DNA of 64,000 nt from Epiperipatus broadwayi (GCA_028023455.1 JAQFVV010001039.1:1-64000); one strand, 5' to 3'; shown: positions 38,195-50,690, numbered from the stretch's first letter. A program made the numbers and translations. Notes: generated by a model not told the origin, from the sequence alone.

Positions 38195-40475
38195 TTAAAA
38201 CAATTGCAACAATTATTACTATAATACTTTTCAAATATGTACCAGCTGCTACAATTCTTAAATGCAGTTTTCCTTCCCATCTAAGTATTTCCACAAACAT
38301 TCTTAGCCAACTTGAATTAACATTTCCATTTTAATTTTCATTAATCCCATTCTTACCCTAAATTCCAACTGAGTATACCTATAAGTATACGATCTTTTTT
38401 AATGTTTACTCTCATCTATGATATGCATCAAACACTTTTGGTTCAGCCTATTACATTATTTATCACTAAATATACTGATAATATTGGATTGCCCTAATTT
38501 TGCAACAAATAATAAAAACTTCATCATAGTGTTCATGGTTAATAGACAAATGTAACAAACAGTTCACGATTCTGATGAGATAGAGAAATTAAGCATATAT
38601 ATTCTTCTGTAACTAAAAAAAAATGTCAGAAAAATAAAATATTACATTTATGGTTTGTGATACCAGATGGGTGCCACCTACAAACCAATTAAATGTCATT
38701 ACTTTCAAACATAACCAACTTATAACTTGAATTGATATTACGCCTAATGCTAGCTCTTATAAGATGATAACTAATTAATATATGTCAATTTGAAATTTAA
38801 CCCTTAATTACACATATCACACAACATAATATAACATGAAAAGGATATAAAATTGAGAGTAATTACAAAAACATTAAATATCAATCAAAACAATAATTTA
38901 ATAAAAATAGACTTTAAACGTGATACAGTATGAGCATTTACATTTATTATTATCATAAACATCAATCTAAAATCTACATAAAACATTTTAAATTCGATAT
39001 AAGTTATAGTCCATATTGACAAATACACCTAATTTGCGTCAATTCACGTATTATTAAAAACAATTACATTGGAAGACAGTGACACCAATATTATAGAGAT
39101 ACGAGATGTAATATACATATATGATTTTTGAAATAATGATTTATTTTATGTACTTTTTTACTTATTTCTAATTTTCCAACAATTCGTAAAATATTTTAAA
39201 ATCTGTTTATGTTTGAAGCCCTAAAATAAAAAATCTATCATAGCTACTTCAAAGTGTTGCAAAAAAAAAAAGTTTTATAAATAAATAAATGTTTGCACTT
39301 CCGTATCAAAACTGTTTTAAGTCACGTATACGTTATAAATTTTTAATGTCGAAATTAATGTAAATAGACCCATTAATTCAGAAACCACATTGAGAACAGT
39401 AGGCGTGAGAATTATTTCACTCAGCTGACAATGTAATTAATTAATTTTAACTTTCAATAAAGCTGAAAAATGTTATTTAATTAGATACATGCTCTGTTGA
39501 GCAGAGGAGAGTCTGCAGGGACATCAAAAAGAAACACGTGAAAGTTCTGCCACTTAGGTCTAAATAATTCTTCAAATAAATAATTGCATACAAGTAAACA
39601 AACTAAAATATTAAGAAAAAATCAATACTTTAATACAAAAAAAAAAAAAAAAAGGACAAAAATTATCTCAACTCAACATCTAAACCAAATTATTAAACAA
39701 AATTTAACTTTACACTAAACAAAATATTTGCATGGATTGATTAAATAAATGTCATATACAAATAAACTGGAAAAATAATCGATAATTATTAACTAGGGAG
39801 ATCATGTGTCATTCAACACCAGAAGAGACGTCTTGCTTCAATCCAGAAATTTTTAGCTCTCTTATTTAATCTATCTATAACCATGTTAAAACTAATATAT
39901 TGCAAAGATTATTTTAAATTCAGATAGAGATTTTATTAAATAAATTTTTGGTAAAATTAAAATGCACACAGAAAAGATAGCTTTTTAAGTAATATTTAGC
40001 TTTATTATTGTCTATCATGCTTTAAATATATTTTTACTATATCATATGCATGACATATAGTGGTGATTAAATGGTTCTTTATATCAATGTTTAATTAATT
40101 GTTCAATGGGCTATTTAAATTAAAATTAAACACGTGAACAGTTAACATTACAATTGACTTTCACGTTTTATATGTTGAATAGTAAAAACTTAAATTGAAT
40201 ATAAAAATATTTTTAATTCTATGAATAACGTTAATACGCTAATATAAGAAACGATTACATTATGTTGGACATTTAAATAAATAATTTGATTGAGCAAATT
40301 CTAACAAAATATAATCTTTTCTTGTATTAGCATATTAAAGTTACCAAAATCACACTTTTTTTTTTTTGTAAGGTGTATGTATATATGTACAATAAAGAGT
40401 TTTGCTAAAAAGTATTCGAAGTGGTTTGGATAAATTGCATATTAAAGTTATTCATAGAATTGCACATTTAAAGAA
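38195..40475. other. Unannotated AT-rich sequence
   Basis: No gene. GATGGGTGCCACCTAC at 38668-38683 resembles the PBS-adjacent words seen in the LTR-like elements here, and a small hairpin (CTCTG/CAGAG) sits near 39491-39505, so an old LTR fragment is possible but unproven. Confidence 0.3.
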
Positions 40476-40489
40476 AATAAGAAAAATTA

Positions 40490-40603
40490 GTTAAGCGTTG
40501 TTAGCCGAGAGGTCAGCGCAGCTGCCTTGCAAGCAAGCAGTTGGTTGCAGACGGTTGTTGCGGGTTCGCCTCCCGGCCCATGCTATGACATATGAAAAAA
40601 AAG
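40490..40603 (+). mobile_element. tRNA-derived SINE, copy 2, with TSD
   Basis: This has the same body as copy 1 (TTAGCCGAGAGGTCAGCGCA, CCTTGCAAGCAAGCAG, GGGTTCGCCTCCCGG, TGCTATGACATATG, A-tail). An 11-bp duplication, AAGAAAAATTA, flanks it at 40479-40489 and 40604-40614. The body differs from copy 1 at only a few positions plus a short insertion (TTGTTGCGGG for TTGTGGG). Confidence 0.88.
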
Positions 40604-40614
40604 AAGAAAAATTA

Positions 40615-42395
40615 TAGACTTAAAAATATTTTTAGTGCTTACAAGCTATTAAACTATTAAAGATTTTAATCTTAACTAAATTACTTATATGGCAGCAATT
40701 AATGATATTAACAACAGAATAATTTAACATGTTATCATTCACCAGCTACAAAATTTCTTATTTTGACATATTTTGGGATCACAATGGCACTGTGACTATA
40801 TCTTTTTTTGTTACTGGAATATGTAAATGAGTTCATTTAAATGATACACAAATTTATAAAATGTGAAGTGTGTAATAGTTGAGCACTATGAATCTGACTG
40901 ATAAAGTTGAAAGCATGCTCAGCATGTAATATATAGCTGCAAATCACACATTGGCGCAAAAAAGTAAAATTAAATATGATATAATTTAGTCCTATGTATA
41001 ACCTTAGATGCACAGTTTTATTTTATTGCAGAAATCATTTTAAAAATATTAGTTGAAAAAAAATCTGAAGATATCAACATCAGATAGAACCTTAAAAAAT
41101 TATAATATTTAATTTGCACAACAAAGAAGTCAGACTTGCCACCTTTTGATTTCATGAGAAATGACAATTTCTAATTGTTTAGTTCAAAGGAAATAATATA
41201 AAAATTATGTTAAAAAAGAAAATTTTCAGTAATTTGGTTACATATTAAAGAATGTTTTTATATTTTTATAAAATACTTCTTTTAAACCAAAAACCTACAT
41301 GACAATTATATTTTATTTGAAAATGTTTATTTTTAAGAAGACAAGTTGTAAAAAGCTTATTATGGCAATGATATTTTATAATAAAAAAAATAATTAATTT
41401 TATTTACTTTTAACATATGCCTTTTTCCCTTAATAATAACTAATCCTAAATTTATTTTGAATTGAAAAAATGAAATTCAAATATCTAATATTTCATTCTA
41501 TTAATTTTTTAAATAGACCAAATTACATCTAATACAGAATGATTGCAAACTTCATTTAGTATTTGAATTTTCTATTGTCAAAATTTGAGTATTAACTTTT
41601 AGAATATCTATCATTTGAAAGCTTACATGTGCAATAAATAATGTGAAGATTATCAGTAATTGTAAAAGTAAAATCATCAAATATAGAGCAACATCTCACT
41701 AGGGCTTTTTCGAATAAAAAAAAGGAGTTATCACACAATCTCTTTTAAGAAAAAATATAATATTGTGCTTGCATAAAATCTCTTTTGATGGCACTGCAAC
41801 AAACTTAAAGATAACTTTAAACATAAGTCTGTACTTGTGTTTTTAATATTTTGTTTTGAAAAATTATTAAATATTTTTAAATAAGTATTTGTTTACTTTT
41901 AGTTTTATTTGAATAATTAATTTCGTGATAACAGAAAATTTACTGTTGTTAAATAGAAAACACCTACTGTCAGTAACATCTTTATTATTTTTTGTTATTT
42001 TTTTGTAATTAAAAGATGATTTGTATGTTGTAAAAGATTTTATTATTTGAATTTTTGCCCAATCTTAATATACAGATTTAATGAAAAAATTTTTTTTGCT
42101 TCATTAAAATAATATTTTTTTTTACCTAACAGCTAAAATTGTGTTATTTATTGGGTTTATTTGCAAAGTTGATATTTTATTTTCCATATTACTTTCATTT
42201 TTTTGAATTTATGTTTTTAACAAAAAATTTTAAAATATAAATATATATAATGAAGATTAAGGTGGTTAATTACAATATATATATATATATATATAACTAC
42301 AACCATTAAATGTCTGTATTTTTAAATTATATAATAATAATTCAAACAAATATATTTAACACAGTATTCAAAATTAAATAATATATTCTTTACCA
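40615..42395. other. Unannotated AT-rich sequence
   Basis: No gene found. A short (AT)n run lies near 42272-42294. Confidence 0.4.
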
Positions 42396-42402
42396 GAAGT
42401 AC

Positions 42403-42433
42403 TTTCAATTGTTTCACTGACAATCTTTATCAA
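42403..42433 (-). ncRNA. Decayed hammerhead-ribozyme-like motif in Penelope-like 3' region
   Basis: On the minus strand TTGATAA, A, G, then ATTGT, loop CAGTGAA, ACAAT, T and GAAA follow in order. This is the hammerhead layout CTGATGA - stem II - GAAA with two core changes (C3 to T, G8 to A), so it should be inactive. It lies about 60 bases past the stop of the Penelope-like fragment, where such elements are known to carry hammerheads. Confidence 0.4.
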
Positions 42434-42489
42434 CTTTTAATACAAACGTACAAAAAATAAAAACTTGCATTACCCATCATTCAATCTAT

Positions 42490-42750
42490 TCAAATTTCCC
42501 ACAATTCTGTTGTCTTTATATTAGCTGATTGTTTATTCATCAAACCACCTCTATTCCTAGATATCATCATTGCCTCTTTAATTTTACGTTTTTCACTACA
42601 CCTTTCAATTTGAATAATTTTTATATCTCTATTATTAAATTTAAAACCATAATTACATGTTTTATTATGGTCAAATATAATTGATGGAGTATTCATATTT
42701 ACTGAAGATATATTTTCTTTCTGTACACGTTTATATAATGTCTTATGATC
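42490..42750 (-). pseudogene. Penelope-like element relic: C-terminal GIY-YIG endonuclease part
   Basis: The minus-strand frame ending at the stop 42490-42492 contains PSIIFDHNKTCNYGFKF, then IIQIERCSEKRKIKEAMMIS, then NKQSANIKTTELWEI. The order 'H...F...I......R..KEA..I...N.......LW' is that of the last third of the GIY-YIG endonuclease at the C-terminus of Penelope-like RTs. The GIY-YIG motif itself and the RT are missing: a TA microsatellite interrupts upstream (42756-42784). The part of the 118-codon frame beyond 42750 is repeat-derived and not real. Family assignment rests on motif memory. Confidence 0.6.
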
Positions 42751-42755
<5 letters not shown>

Positions 42756-42783
<28 letters not shown>

Positions 42784-42943
42784 ACTCAGTGCAAAAGAGA
42801 ACTGGTTAAATATCAATTTATACCTTATATTTTCATATACACACATATATATCCATATATAAATTTCTTAATGTTTGAAATGATTTTATATTTATTTCAA
42901 GTAGTGGTATGTACTGAAATTATTTTCATATATATATATATAT
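42756..42943. repeat. (TA)n microsatellites and short AT-rich spacer
   Basis: TA runs at 42756-42784 and 42929-42943. The second directly borders the solo LTR and may contain its target site. Confidence 0.85.
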
Positions 42944-44559
42944 TGTACCAGGTTTGATCTGTTGTAATCTTACTACCGGCCTCTTAGGCAGAGAAGAACA
43001 TACTCGGAGAGTATGTATGTCCAAACGATAGCTGTAAGATATATAACTAGCATTACATTTCCAGGACATAACTTTTTCTTGACTGTTGAATTCAACACCA
43101 TGTTCAAAGCACTTTTTTGTTTTGTATAAACACGGGTGCCAACTATTTATCCAGAAGATAAATAATGCACTTTGAACAATGACCACTAATTCAATGCCCA
43201 AGATACATCCATGACTAGCTCAGTCTATTTTTAATCACTAAGAGATTATACAAAATTAGTGGTGAAAAGAATTGACCGACAAATAAAGTTTAAGTTTAAA
43301 GACAATTTATTTTAATTATGGCATTTACTAAACTAATTTTAAATATTTTATAAATCTTATTTAACTAATATAACACATGCACATTTATAATTTACACACT
43401 ATAATATCTTAGGAGAAAGCATTAAATAATATTTGAAATTTAAGATACATGACATCAATATACTAACACATGGATACACACAACATTTTAAACACACATA
43501 TTAATAGTTCATATATGTATGCAATAGAGTTCTTAAACTTGACTCTTGGTTTTATGAATGTGATGGCTACTTTAGAAATGAATATAAGAAAATGTTTTAA
43601 CCAGGATTTTGAACATGGATACATCTTGCTGTTTGCTGCTTCTACTGAGATATTTCTAACCGGTTAGATTTGAAGTTTCTTGAGGAGGTTTCATTCTCAT
43701 TCATCGGTATTATTCCTGGAGACAGTTAAATATTGATGGTGACTCTTCAAGTTGTTATATAAGCATTATCCTATTCACGGTTGGGTTTTCCTGTTTTACT
43801 GGACTCAGGCTGGAGAAAGTTGTATGTTTTCCAAGGTTTTAACATTGCATTCTTGATTCTGGATGCATAATAATCTGACTGATATAACTCTCTTAAATGC
43901 AATTGTTTTTCTGAACTGTAATCTCAACTGACTGTTTTCTGAACTGAACTGCATGATGAAAAAAACAGGGCTATTTATACCCAAGGTCTGTTGTTGTTTT
44001 GATATCCTCCAGCTATATCTGTTGTCAAAATTCCTTTGATAATTCTTTAACTACATGTTTTTGAGATCACCTAATTAGTAGCCATGCAAATGTGTTGTTT
44101 TTTACATTTTAATTAATAGCCATCGCTGAACTTGTTGCTTTATATTTTTAATTAGTAGCCACCGCTGAGTGTTTTTTAATTCTTTTACTTTCATTTATTT
44201 ATAATATTTAATATGCATATATTATATTTACATTTGCATACACATATATAATTTGAGCTCCATTCACTATTTAGTTTTAAGGTGACCTTTTTCTTTACTT
44301 AAATAAAAAGAGATTTATATTTTTAAACTCTTAACTATTTATTTTAATGAATACTAATAAGAAAAATCTCTTTACTTCTTTTATAAAACTTTTAAACTTG
44401 ATGCTTCTAAAGAAAACCCCCTCACTCCTTTTAATTAACTAACTGTAACTTTTATTTCAAAACTCTTAAACTTTTTCTTCTACATTTTCTTTTAGGAAAG
44501 ATTTTTATTTCTAATAATTTTTTAAACAAATTATTATGTGCCAACATGATATTGGTACA
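42944..44559 (-). mobile_element. Solo LTR, 1.6 kb, minus orientation
   Basis: The ends are TGTACCA (42944-42950) and TGGTACA (44553-44559), a perfect 7-bp inverted terminal pair of the TG...CA type. Both sides are flanked by ATAT, though inside TA repeats. A strong TATA box, TATAAATAG, lies on the minus strand at 43971-43979, followed by CTGAACTGAACTG-type sequence near the expected start. This gives a U3 of about 0.6 kb and R-U5 of about 1 kb. No internal domain adjoins it, so recombination to a solo LTR is likely. The frames at 43470-43667 and 42926-43201 lie inside the LTR and are not genes. Confidence 0.65.
43971..43979 (-). promoter_or_regulatory. TATA box of the solo LTR
   Basis: GGGTATAAATAGCCC on the minus strand, in a GC-richer stretch. 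Its orientation agrees with the proposed minus-strand LTR. Confidence 0.5.
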
Positions 44560-45564
44560 ATATATATCATTTACAACTGATAGCATCTGTAAAACTGCCC
44601 AATGTTACTCCTTTAACATTATAATATTTTTTTTAAAAAAAAGTAATTAAATTTATAAATTAATAAAAACAGATTAATTTTATTTCAACAGTGTAATTCA
44701 TTATATATTTTTTTCAATAAAAATCAAACATATTAATAAATCTAGATGATTAAAAGTTAGTGAGTAATCTGACCATAATTAGTTTAACAGTTTTTTAACT
44801 TTGAGGTCAAATATAAATTATAAAATATGAATTAAAAAAATATTTTTTTAATAAAAATCTTTGTACCATTTAGTATATATAGGCAAAAAATTAAACATAC
44901 ATATTAAAAACAAAATATTAATTGTTTAGCATAATATGTTGGTTTTACATTTTATTCAATTTATGATATATATTTTTTTATTTATACATTTTTTATATAT
45001 ATTTTGAAATAAACATATGATTAATTTTCATTTTTATTTTTATTTTTTATATTTTAAAAAGCAAATAGTGCTAAAATTTAAATATCAGTTAAAACTTATT
45101 TTTATGCTTTCCAGTGTTAAAAATTATATATGTATTAGGAAATGATAACAATATTTGATTGTCTAAAAACCTTTATAATAGTAATGTTGAAGTATATATT
45201 TTTATGAATAATACATTTGTCAAAACTGTTTCCCTTTTATTTCTCTTCACAAATTCTTGCAAATAGATAGACTGGCTTCTTAAATAACAATTTTTATATA
45301 AAGAAATATTCTTTATTTCTAAATATATATATTTTGCCAATATATATTTTTTTAACAAATTAATTTTAATTAGATTAAATATTTTAGGACAAAGAAAGTT
45401 AAATTTGGAATAAAATACTATTTTTGCATTAGTATTAATTTATTGTTAATGCAAAATAATATTAAATATCACTGTAATTATTTAGATTGATTAGAACAAT
45501 CTAATGCAATTAAGACATGGTAAGATAAGAATGAAGTTTTGTTAAATATACTTTACTTATATAG
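44560..45564. other. Unannotated AT-rich sequence
   Basis: No gene found. Mostly A/T runs. The 61-codon minus frame at 45173-45358 has no motif. Confidence 0.4.
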
Positions 45565-45565
45565 A

Positions 45566-45744
<179 letters not shown>

Positions 45745-45808
45745 AACTTTCAGTATATATAGATTTATATTATTTTAGTATACCTATTATAACGAACAAT
45801 GAAAGGCC

Positions 45809-47172
45809 ATTATAATGTTTTCCGTTTTGCTAGGCCTCTACACGCTAATATAAACTGCATGTGAGTTGATCAAGCTATGTCAAAAAAGAAGAGTTATATT
45901 TCTATTCTAAAAACATAGCTATATTTCCTGATCAACTCGGCCTATTAATTGTTGAGAATTGTGCTATTGACGAAATCAGCTTTTAATTTATTTAATCTGC
46001 GTGCCAGAATTCCTAAGAATTCGCTGAAATCATTATATAACATCTCACAAATAAAAAAAATTACTTTTAAACTAATCGGTATTACATCATACCGTAACGA
46101 GAATTATTTTTTTAAGATTATTATTCCTGGGCTTATTTAAACATATTGGCAAAGGTAAATTACATTTTTAAATCTTATTAAACTACTAATAGATTTAATA
46201 ATAAAAACATAATAACTATTATTAATAACAGACAAATGAAAATTGATATTAGAAATATTTTTATTATTATAACAGATTAAAAATCTGTTTAAGTTAAAAT
46301 GAGAATTCCTAATCAAGTAAATCAGAGAGAACACATATTAATTCAAATATGATGCAATCAATAAAATAAAATAATTAATTAAAAAGTTCTGGTATAAACA
46401 AAAGTCTCTTGTACAGAAAAAATGAAAGTCTCTATCGGGATTATTTTAAGACTTGTTTGCAAACGCTTAATTTTGTCACAATCAGGAATAAGTAGTCTTA
46501 ACTTACCGGTAAGTTTTGTGAATTCACAAAGGTTGTAGATAACTATGCATAGTTTTTTGGGGTTGAATTGAGCTCACAGCCTTTGATTATTAGTTGATCT
46601 TGGTGCTGGTTCCATAGGCTAGTCGCGTAAGCTTCTCTGGTGTCCATCGGTAATGATGTCAGCTAAAGCTCCAGTCTACTCTCGTATGAATAACTTTTTC
46701 ATCGTAGAGTGGTCTGGATTCTCTAATCCAAAACCAACCAAAAGAATATCAGCTAAACCAAGATGTTCCTCCAACCGAATCCCTCCTTTTTATACTAGAG
46801 GTCCCGTTGTCATACTTCTGCACATGCTAATATCATGGCGTTTTGTGTTTATAATCTTATACAGTCTTTATCATTTTTCAATTACTAAGTTCTCATTTTT
46901 TTATCAAGTTTTTCAGCCATGTTTAATTAGCTAAAATATTTTTCTTTTAGCTTATCTTTTTACTTGCTTTTGGAATTCTTTTGTTCTCTCTAATTCTACT
47001 TTTATTTCCAGTTAAGTAAAAAAAAATACGAAAGAAAAATTTAACTTTCATTGTACGTTATTTTTTTTTAAAAAAAAATTATAGTCAAAAAAAATAATCT
47101 AAATTTACTTTTATTTTTTAGCTTTTACCAAATGCCAATATACTTGCAACATATATAAATAAATGTTACAAT
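45809..47172 (-). repeat. LTR (3' LTR in element orientation) of non-coding LTR element
   Basis: Nearly identical to 47919-49281. Both run from ATTATAATGTTTTCC to GTTACAAT on the plus strand; the two ends are imperfect inverted complements. A minus-strand TATAAAAAG at 46786-46794 marks the promoter. The plus-strand 93-codon frame at 46653-46934 lies inside the LTR, antisense to its promoter, and is truncated in the other copy, so I do not call it a gene. Confidence 0.8.
46786..46794 (-). promoter_or_regulatory. TATA box of LTR (copy 1)
   Basis: CTTTTTATA on the plus strand reads TATAAAAAG on the minus strand, followed by GGAGGGATTCGG. The same box is kept in the second LTR at 48897-48905. 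Confidence 0.5.
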
Positions 47173-47901
47173 ACCACCAGTGCCAGGAGATGAGAATAAA
47201 ATAAGGGTTTACACTAATTTTATTCTTAAGTTTTTTAAATTCATATTCGTGTTGTTGTTGTTTTTTTTTTGTAGCAGTAGCGTGCTGATATATTTCGTAA
47301 ACTCATTCAACAAGCGATGTTTGGCTTTAACGCCCACTTTTAGGTCTAACATGGTGGGAATGGAAAATATTTCAACATTCATCTGTGTCTTTTCCACTTA
47401 AGTGTAATAGTAACGATAAGAAGCCCAAGTTATAAGCACTAATGAGCGTTGCTCATCGCTTTGAGTCTTACAGGCTCATGGCAACTTGGTCTGCCTTCCC
47501 CTTTATTGGGATCCCTGCTAGAAATAGTCTGATGGGCATATAAAGGTGCTCTTATGTTAATATACTGCATACTAGGACTTGGGGCTATGTTTTTCCCCTC
47601 TTCAGTAACTGCCTACCCAGTCAAATACTTGTGACTTATGTCTACATTAGCCCCGATCGTGTTTTATTTTAGACATATCAAAAAAATATATACATACATT
47701 TTTTTCTTTCTGGAAGTCATAATAAAAAAATATTTTTTTATATATTTTAATAATCAGGGTTTAATTAGTTTGTTAGTTTATATAATTTTTTTTTTTTAAA
47801 AAAAAATTACTATTTATTTTCCGGCTGTGAGTTTCTTTGTGTCATCGTTGTAACGTTCTTTATCATTACAACTTATCTCAGGTTGTAGTTGTTAAATCGA
47901 A
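47173..47901 (-). other. Interior of the minus-strand LTR element
   Basis: Contains a GC-richer block at about 47430-47670 (e.g. CCTTTATTGGGATCCCTGCT, CTGCCTACCCAGTCAAATAC) that stands out from the AT-rich flanks. No clear frame is seen; a 62-codon minus frame (47209-47397) containing KVGVKAKHRLLNEF is not recognised. The block may be a captured or structured sequence. Confidence 0.4.
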
Positions 47902-47919
47902 GCCCCACATTGGGTGCCA
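47902..47919 (-). promoter_or_regulatory. Primer-binding site, tRNA-Lys type
   Basis: TGGCACCCAATGTGGGGC on the minus strand differs from the giant element's PBS at two positions (G to A, C to T), both still pairable as G-U with the tRNA. It sits directly next to the LTR end, which fixes the element's orientation. Confidence 0.7.
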
Positions 47920-49281
47920 TTATAATGTTTTCCATTTTGCTAGGCCTCTACACGCTAATATAAACTGCATGTGAGTTGATCAAGCTATGTCAAAAAAGAA
48001 GAGTTATATTTCTATTCTAAAAACATAGCTATATTTCCTGATCAACTCGGCCTATTAATTGTTGAGAATTGTGCTATTGATGAAATCAGCTTTTAATTTA
48101 TTTAATCTGGGTGCCAGAATTCCTAAGAATTTGCTGAAATCATCATATAACATCTCACAAATAAAAAAAAAATACTTTTAAACTAATCGGTATTACATCA
48201 TACCGTAACGAGAATTATTTTTTTAAGATTATTATTCCTGGGCTTATTCAAACATATTGGCAAAGGTAAATTACATTTTTAAATCTTATTAAACTACTAA
48301 TAGATTTAATAATAAAAACATAATAACTATTATTAATAACAGACAAATGAAAATTGATATTAGAAATATTTTTATTATTATAACAGATTAAAAATCTGTT
48401 TAAGTTAAAATGAGAATTCCTAATCAAGTAAATCAGAGAGAACACATATTAATTCAAATATGATGCAATCAATAAAATAAAATAATTAATTAAAAAGTTC
48501 TGGTATAAACAAAAGTCTCTTGTACAGAAAAAATGAAAGTCTCATTCGGGATTATTTTAAGACTTGTTTGCAAACGCTTAATTTTGTCACAATCAGGAAT
48601 AAGTAGTCTTAACTTACTGGTAAGTTTTGTGAATTCACAAAGGTTGTAGATAACTATGCATAGTTTTTTGGGGTTGAACTGAGCTCACAGCCTTTGATTA
48701 TTAGTTGATCTTGGTGCTGGTTCCATAGGCTAGTCGCGTAAGCTTCTCTGGTGTCCATCAGTAATGATGTCAGCTAAAGCTCCAGTCTACTTTTGTATGA
48801 ATAACTTTTTCATCGTAGAGTGGTCTGGATTCTCTAATCCAAAACCAACCAAAAGAATATCAGCTAAACCAAGACATTCCTCCAACCGAATTTCTCCTTT
48901 TTATACTCAAGGTCCCGTTGTCGGACTTCTGCATATGCTAATATCATGGCGTTTTGTGTTTATAATCTTATACAGTCTTTATCATTTTTCAATTACTAAG
49001 TTCTCATTTTTTTATTAAGTTTTTCAGCCATGTTTAATTAGCTAAAATATTTTTCTTTTAGCTTATCTTTTTACTTGCTTTTGGAATTCTTTTGTTCTCT
49101 CTAATTCTACTTTTATTTCCAGTTAAGTAAAAAAAAGTACGAAAGAAAAATTTAACTTTCATTGTACGTTTTTTTTTTTAAAAAAAATTATAGTCAAAAA
49201 AAATAATCTAAATTTACTTTTATTTTTTAGCTTTTACCAAATGCCAATATACTTGCAACGTATATAAATAAACGTTACAAT
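47919..49281 (-). repeat. LTR (5' LTR in element orientation) of non-coding LTR element
   Basis: Matches 45809-47172 with scattered substitutions and small homopolymer-length changes. A minus-strand TATAAAAAG lies at 48897-48905. The base at 47919 is shared with the PBS. Confidence 0.8.
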
Positions 49282-49360
49282 ATATTGTCTTGATTTAGGA
49301 GCATAAAAAATTATTTAAACTTTATTATAATGATTCTAGTAAGTCTGTTTTATAAACTAC

Positions 49361-49399
49361 TACTACTACTACTGCTACTGCTACTGCTGCTGTTGCTGC

Positions 49400-49474
<75 letters not shown>

Positions 49475-49521
49475 GATGATGATGATGATGATTATGATGA
49501 TGATGATGATGATGATGATGA
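49361..49521. repeat. Compound trinucleotide microsatellite
   Basis: (ACT)n, then (GCT)n variants, (ATT)n of about 24 units, then (ATG)n. The minus-strand frame of poly-Ile with an Ala/Val tail is a repeat artefact. Confidence 0.97.
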
Positions 49522-50690
49522 CATGCACTTTGGAATTTATTTCTCCATGTACAATTAAATAAATATTAATATTAATTTATAATATATTAGATAGATTAAA
49601 TTTTGCTCAGGTATATTGATGAAAGATTACTGTACTTTTTTAATTATTAAACTTTTTAATTTGAATTTAAAAATTAATATGATATATGCATGTATGGGTA
49701 AAGAGCTGATAACATAGTAGTTAACATGTTTGCTTGACAGATATATAACATGGGTTCAAATTCAGATAAAACTTAAACAATCTTTAAGTTTCAAACATGC
49801 TTTTAAAATTCCAGGCACTCAGTTTATAGACAATTCTTAGTCAGTTAATGATTCTTTATTTAATTTTAGCTAAAGACCAATGAAAGAGGTAAACCATAAA
49901 CTATCACTATGTTTCTGGTGACTACTATCTTCTTTTTACTATTTGAGGAATTTGTTTTTGCACTCATTTATTTGATATCATTTGTTTAGATAATCATTAG
50001 TCTAAAACTTATTATTTTAGCTCAGAAACAAACTTTGAACTTAATTAAAGTACAGTGACATGATATACTTGATTTAAGTCCTTCAGTTTTCCTCCATAGT
50101 TAATATTATAGATATATTTAGAATTTCTATTCATTCCACATACATCAAACACATGCACAAAGATATCTGAAAAGATTCCCAAAATATATTTTCATATAGA
50201 GCAATATTCTTCAGTTGGCTCATATTACAACAAAAATAATGAAGGCATGTAAAAAATTATGACCTGGGTCAATTCAATAAATTTCTTTTTTCATGATGCA
50301 TTGTGGGAATTATTTACGTTTTTGAAATGTCTTTTTTACTTATGTTTGAAATGTGTGTACTGTATAAAGTTTAAGTATTCTAAAATATTCTGCATTAAAA
50401 GAAGAGATATATTAATGATATCATCTGGTTCTATTTAACAAGATTTAATATTTATATGTGAGCTTAAAATGATATAATAATCTCTGACATAATGAATTAT
50501 TAATAATCATTAATATATTTATTTAAAGAGAATCGTTTCAAATGAATGACTTAAAGAAATTTGACATTTGTAGATTAAATAATGTTGTATTGGTAAATGA
50601 TAAATAAAACTGTTAAAGTCATGTAAGAGATTGAGATTGGGCTGACAGAAGATTGCGGCTTTAACAAGAAATGCAAATTGGGATTTTTTA
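49522..50690. other. AT-rich sequence with a tRNA-like fragment
   Basis: At 49697-49770, the run ATAGTAGTTAACATGTTTGC followed by GGGTTCAAATTC resembles A- and B-boxes of a tRNA-derived SINE, without a clear tail or duplication. Nothing else is recognised. Confidence 0.35.

Larger units (their letters stand above)
45809..49281 (-). mobile_element. Non-autonomous LTR retrotransposon, minus strand
   Basis: Two 1.36-kb LTRs flank only about 0.75 kb of interior. In minus orientation the interior begins with TGGCACCCAATGTGGGGC, a tRNA-Lys-type PBS with two changes, directly beside the LTR. No gag or pol can be read, so it is a small non-autonomous element. No convincing target-site duplication is seen: the flanks are AAGGCC on the left and ATTGTC on the right. 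An (AAT)n array lies 65 bp to the left and an (ATT)n array about 100 bp to the right. Confidence 0.75.

Noticed and set aside
38570-38600. CTGATGAGATAGAGAAATT as another hammerhead
   Set aside because: CTGATGA and GAAA are present, but no stem II can form between them.
46653-46934. 93-codon plus-strand frame inside the LTR
   Set aside because: Lies antisense to the LTR promoter and differs in length and sequence in the second LTR copy (84 codons); more likely chance in a duplicated sequence.
49325-49528. Poly-isoleucine frame on the minus strand
   Set aside because: Translation of the ATT/ATG trinucleotide repeat.
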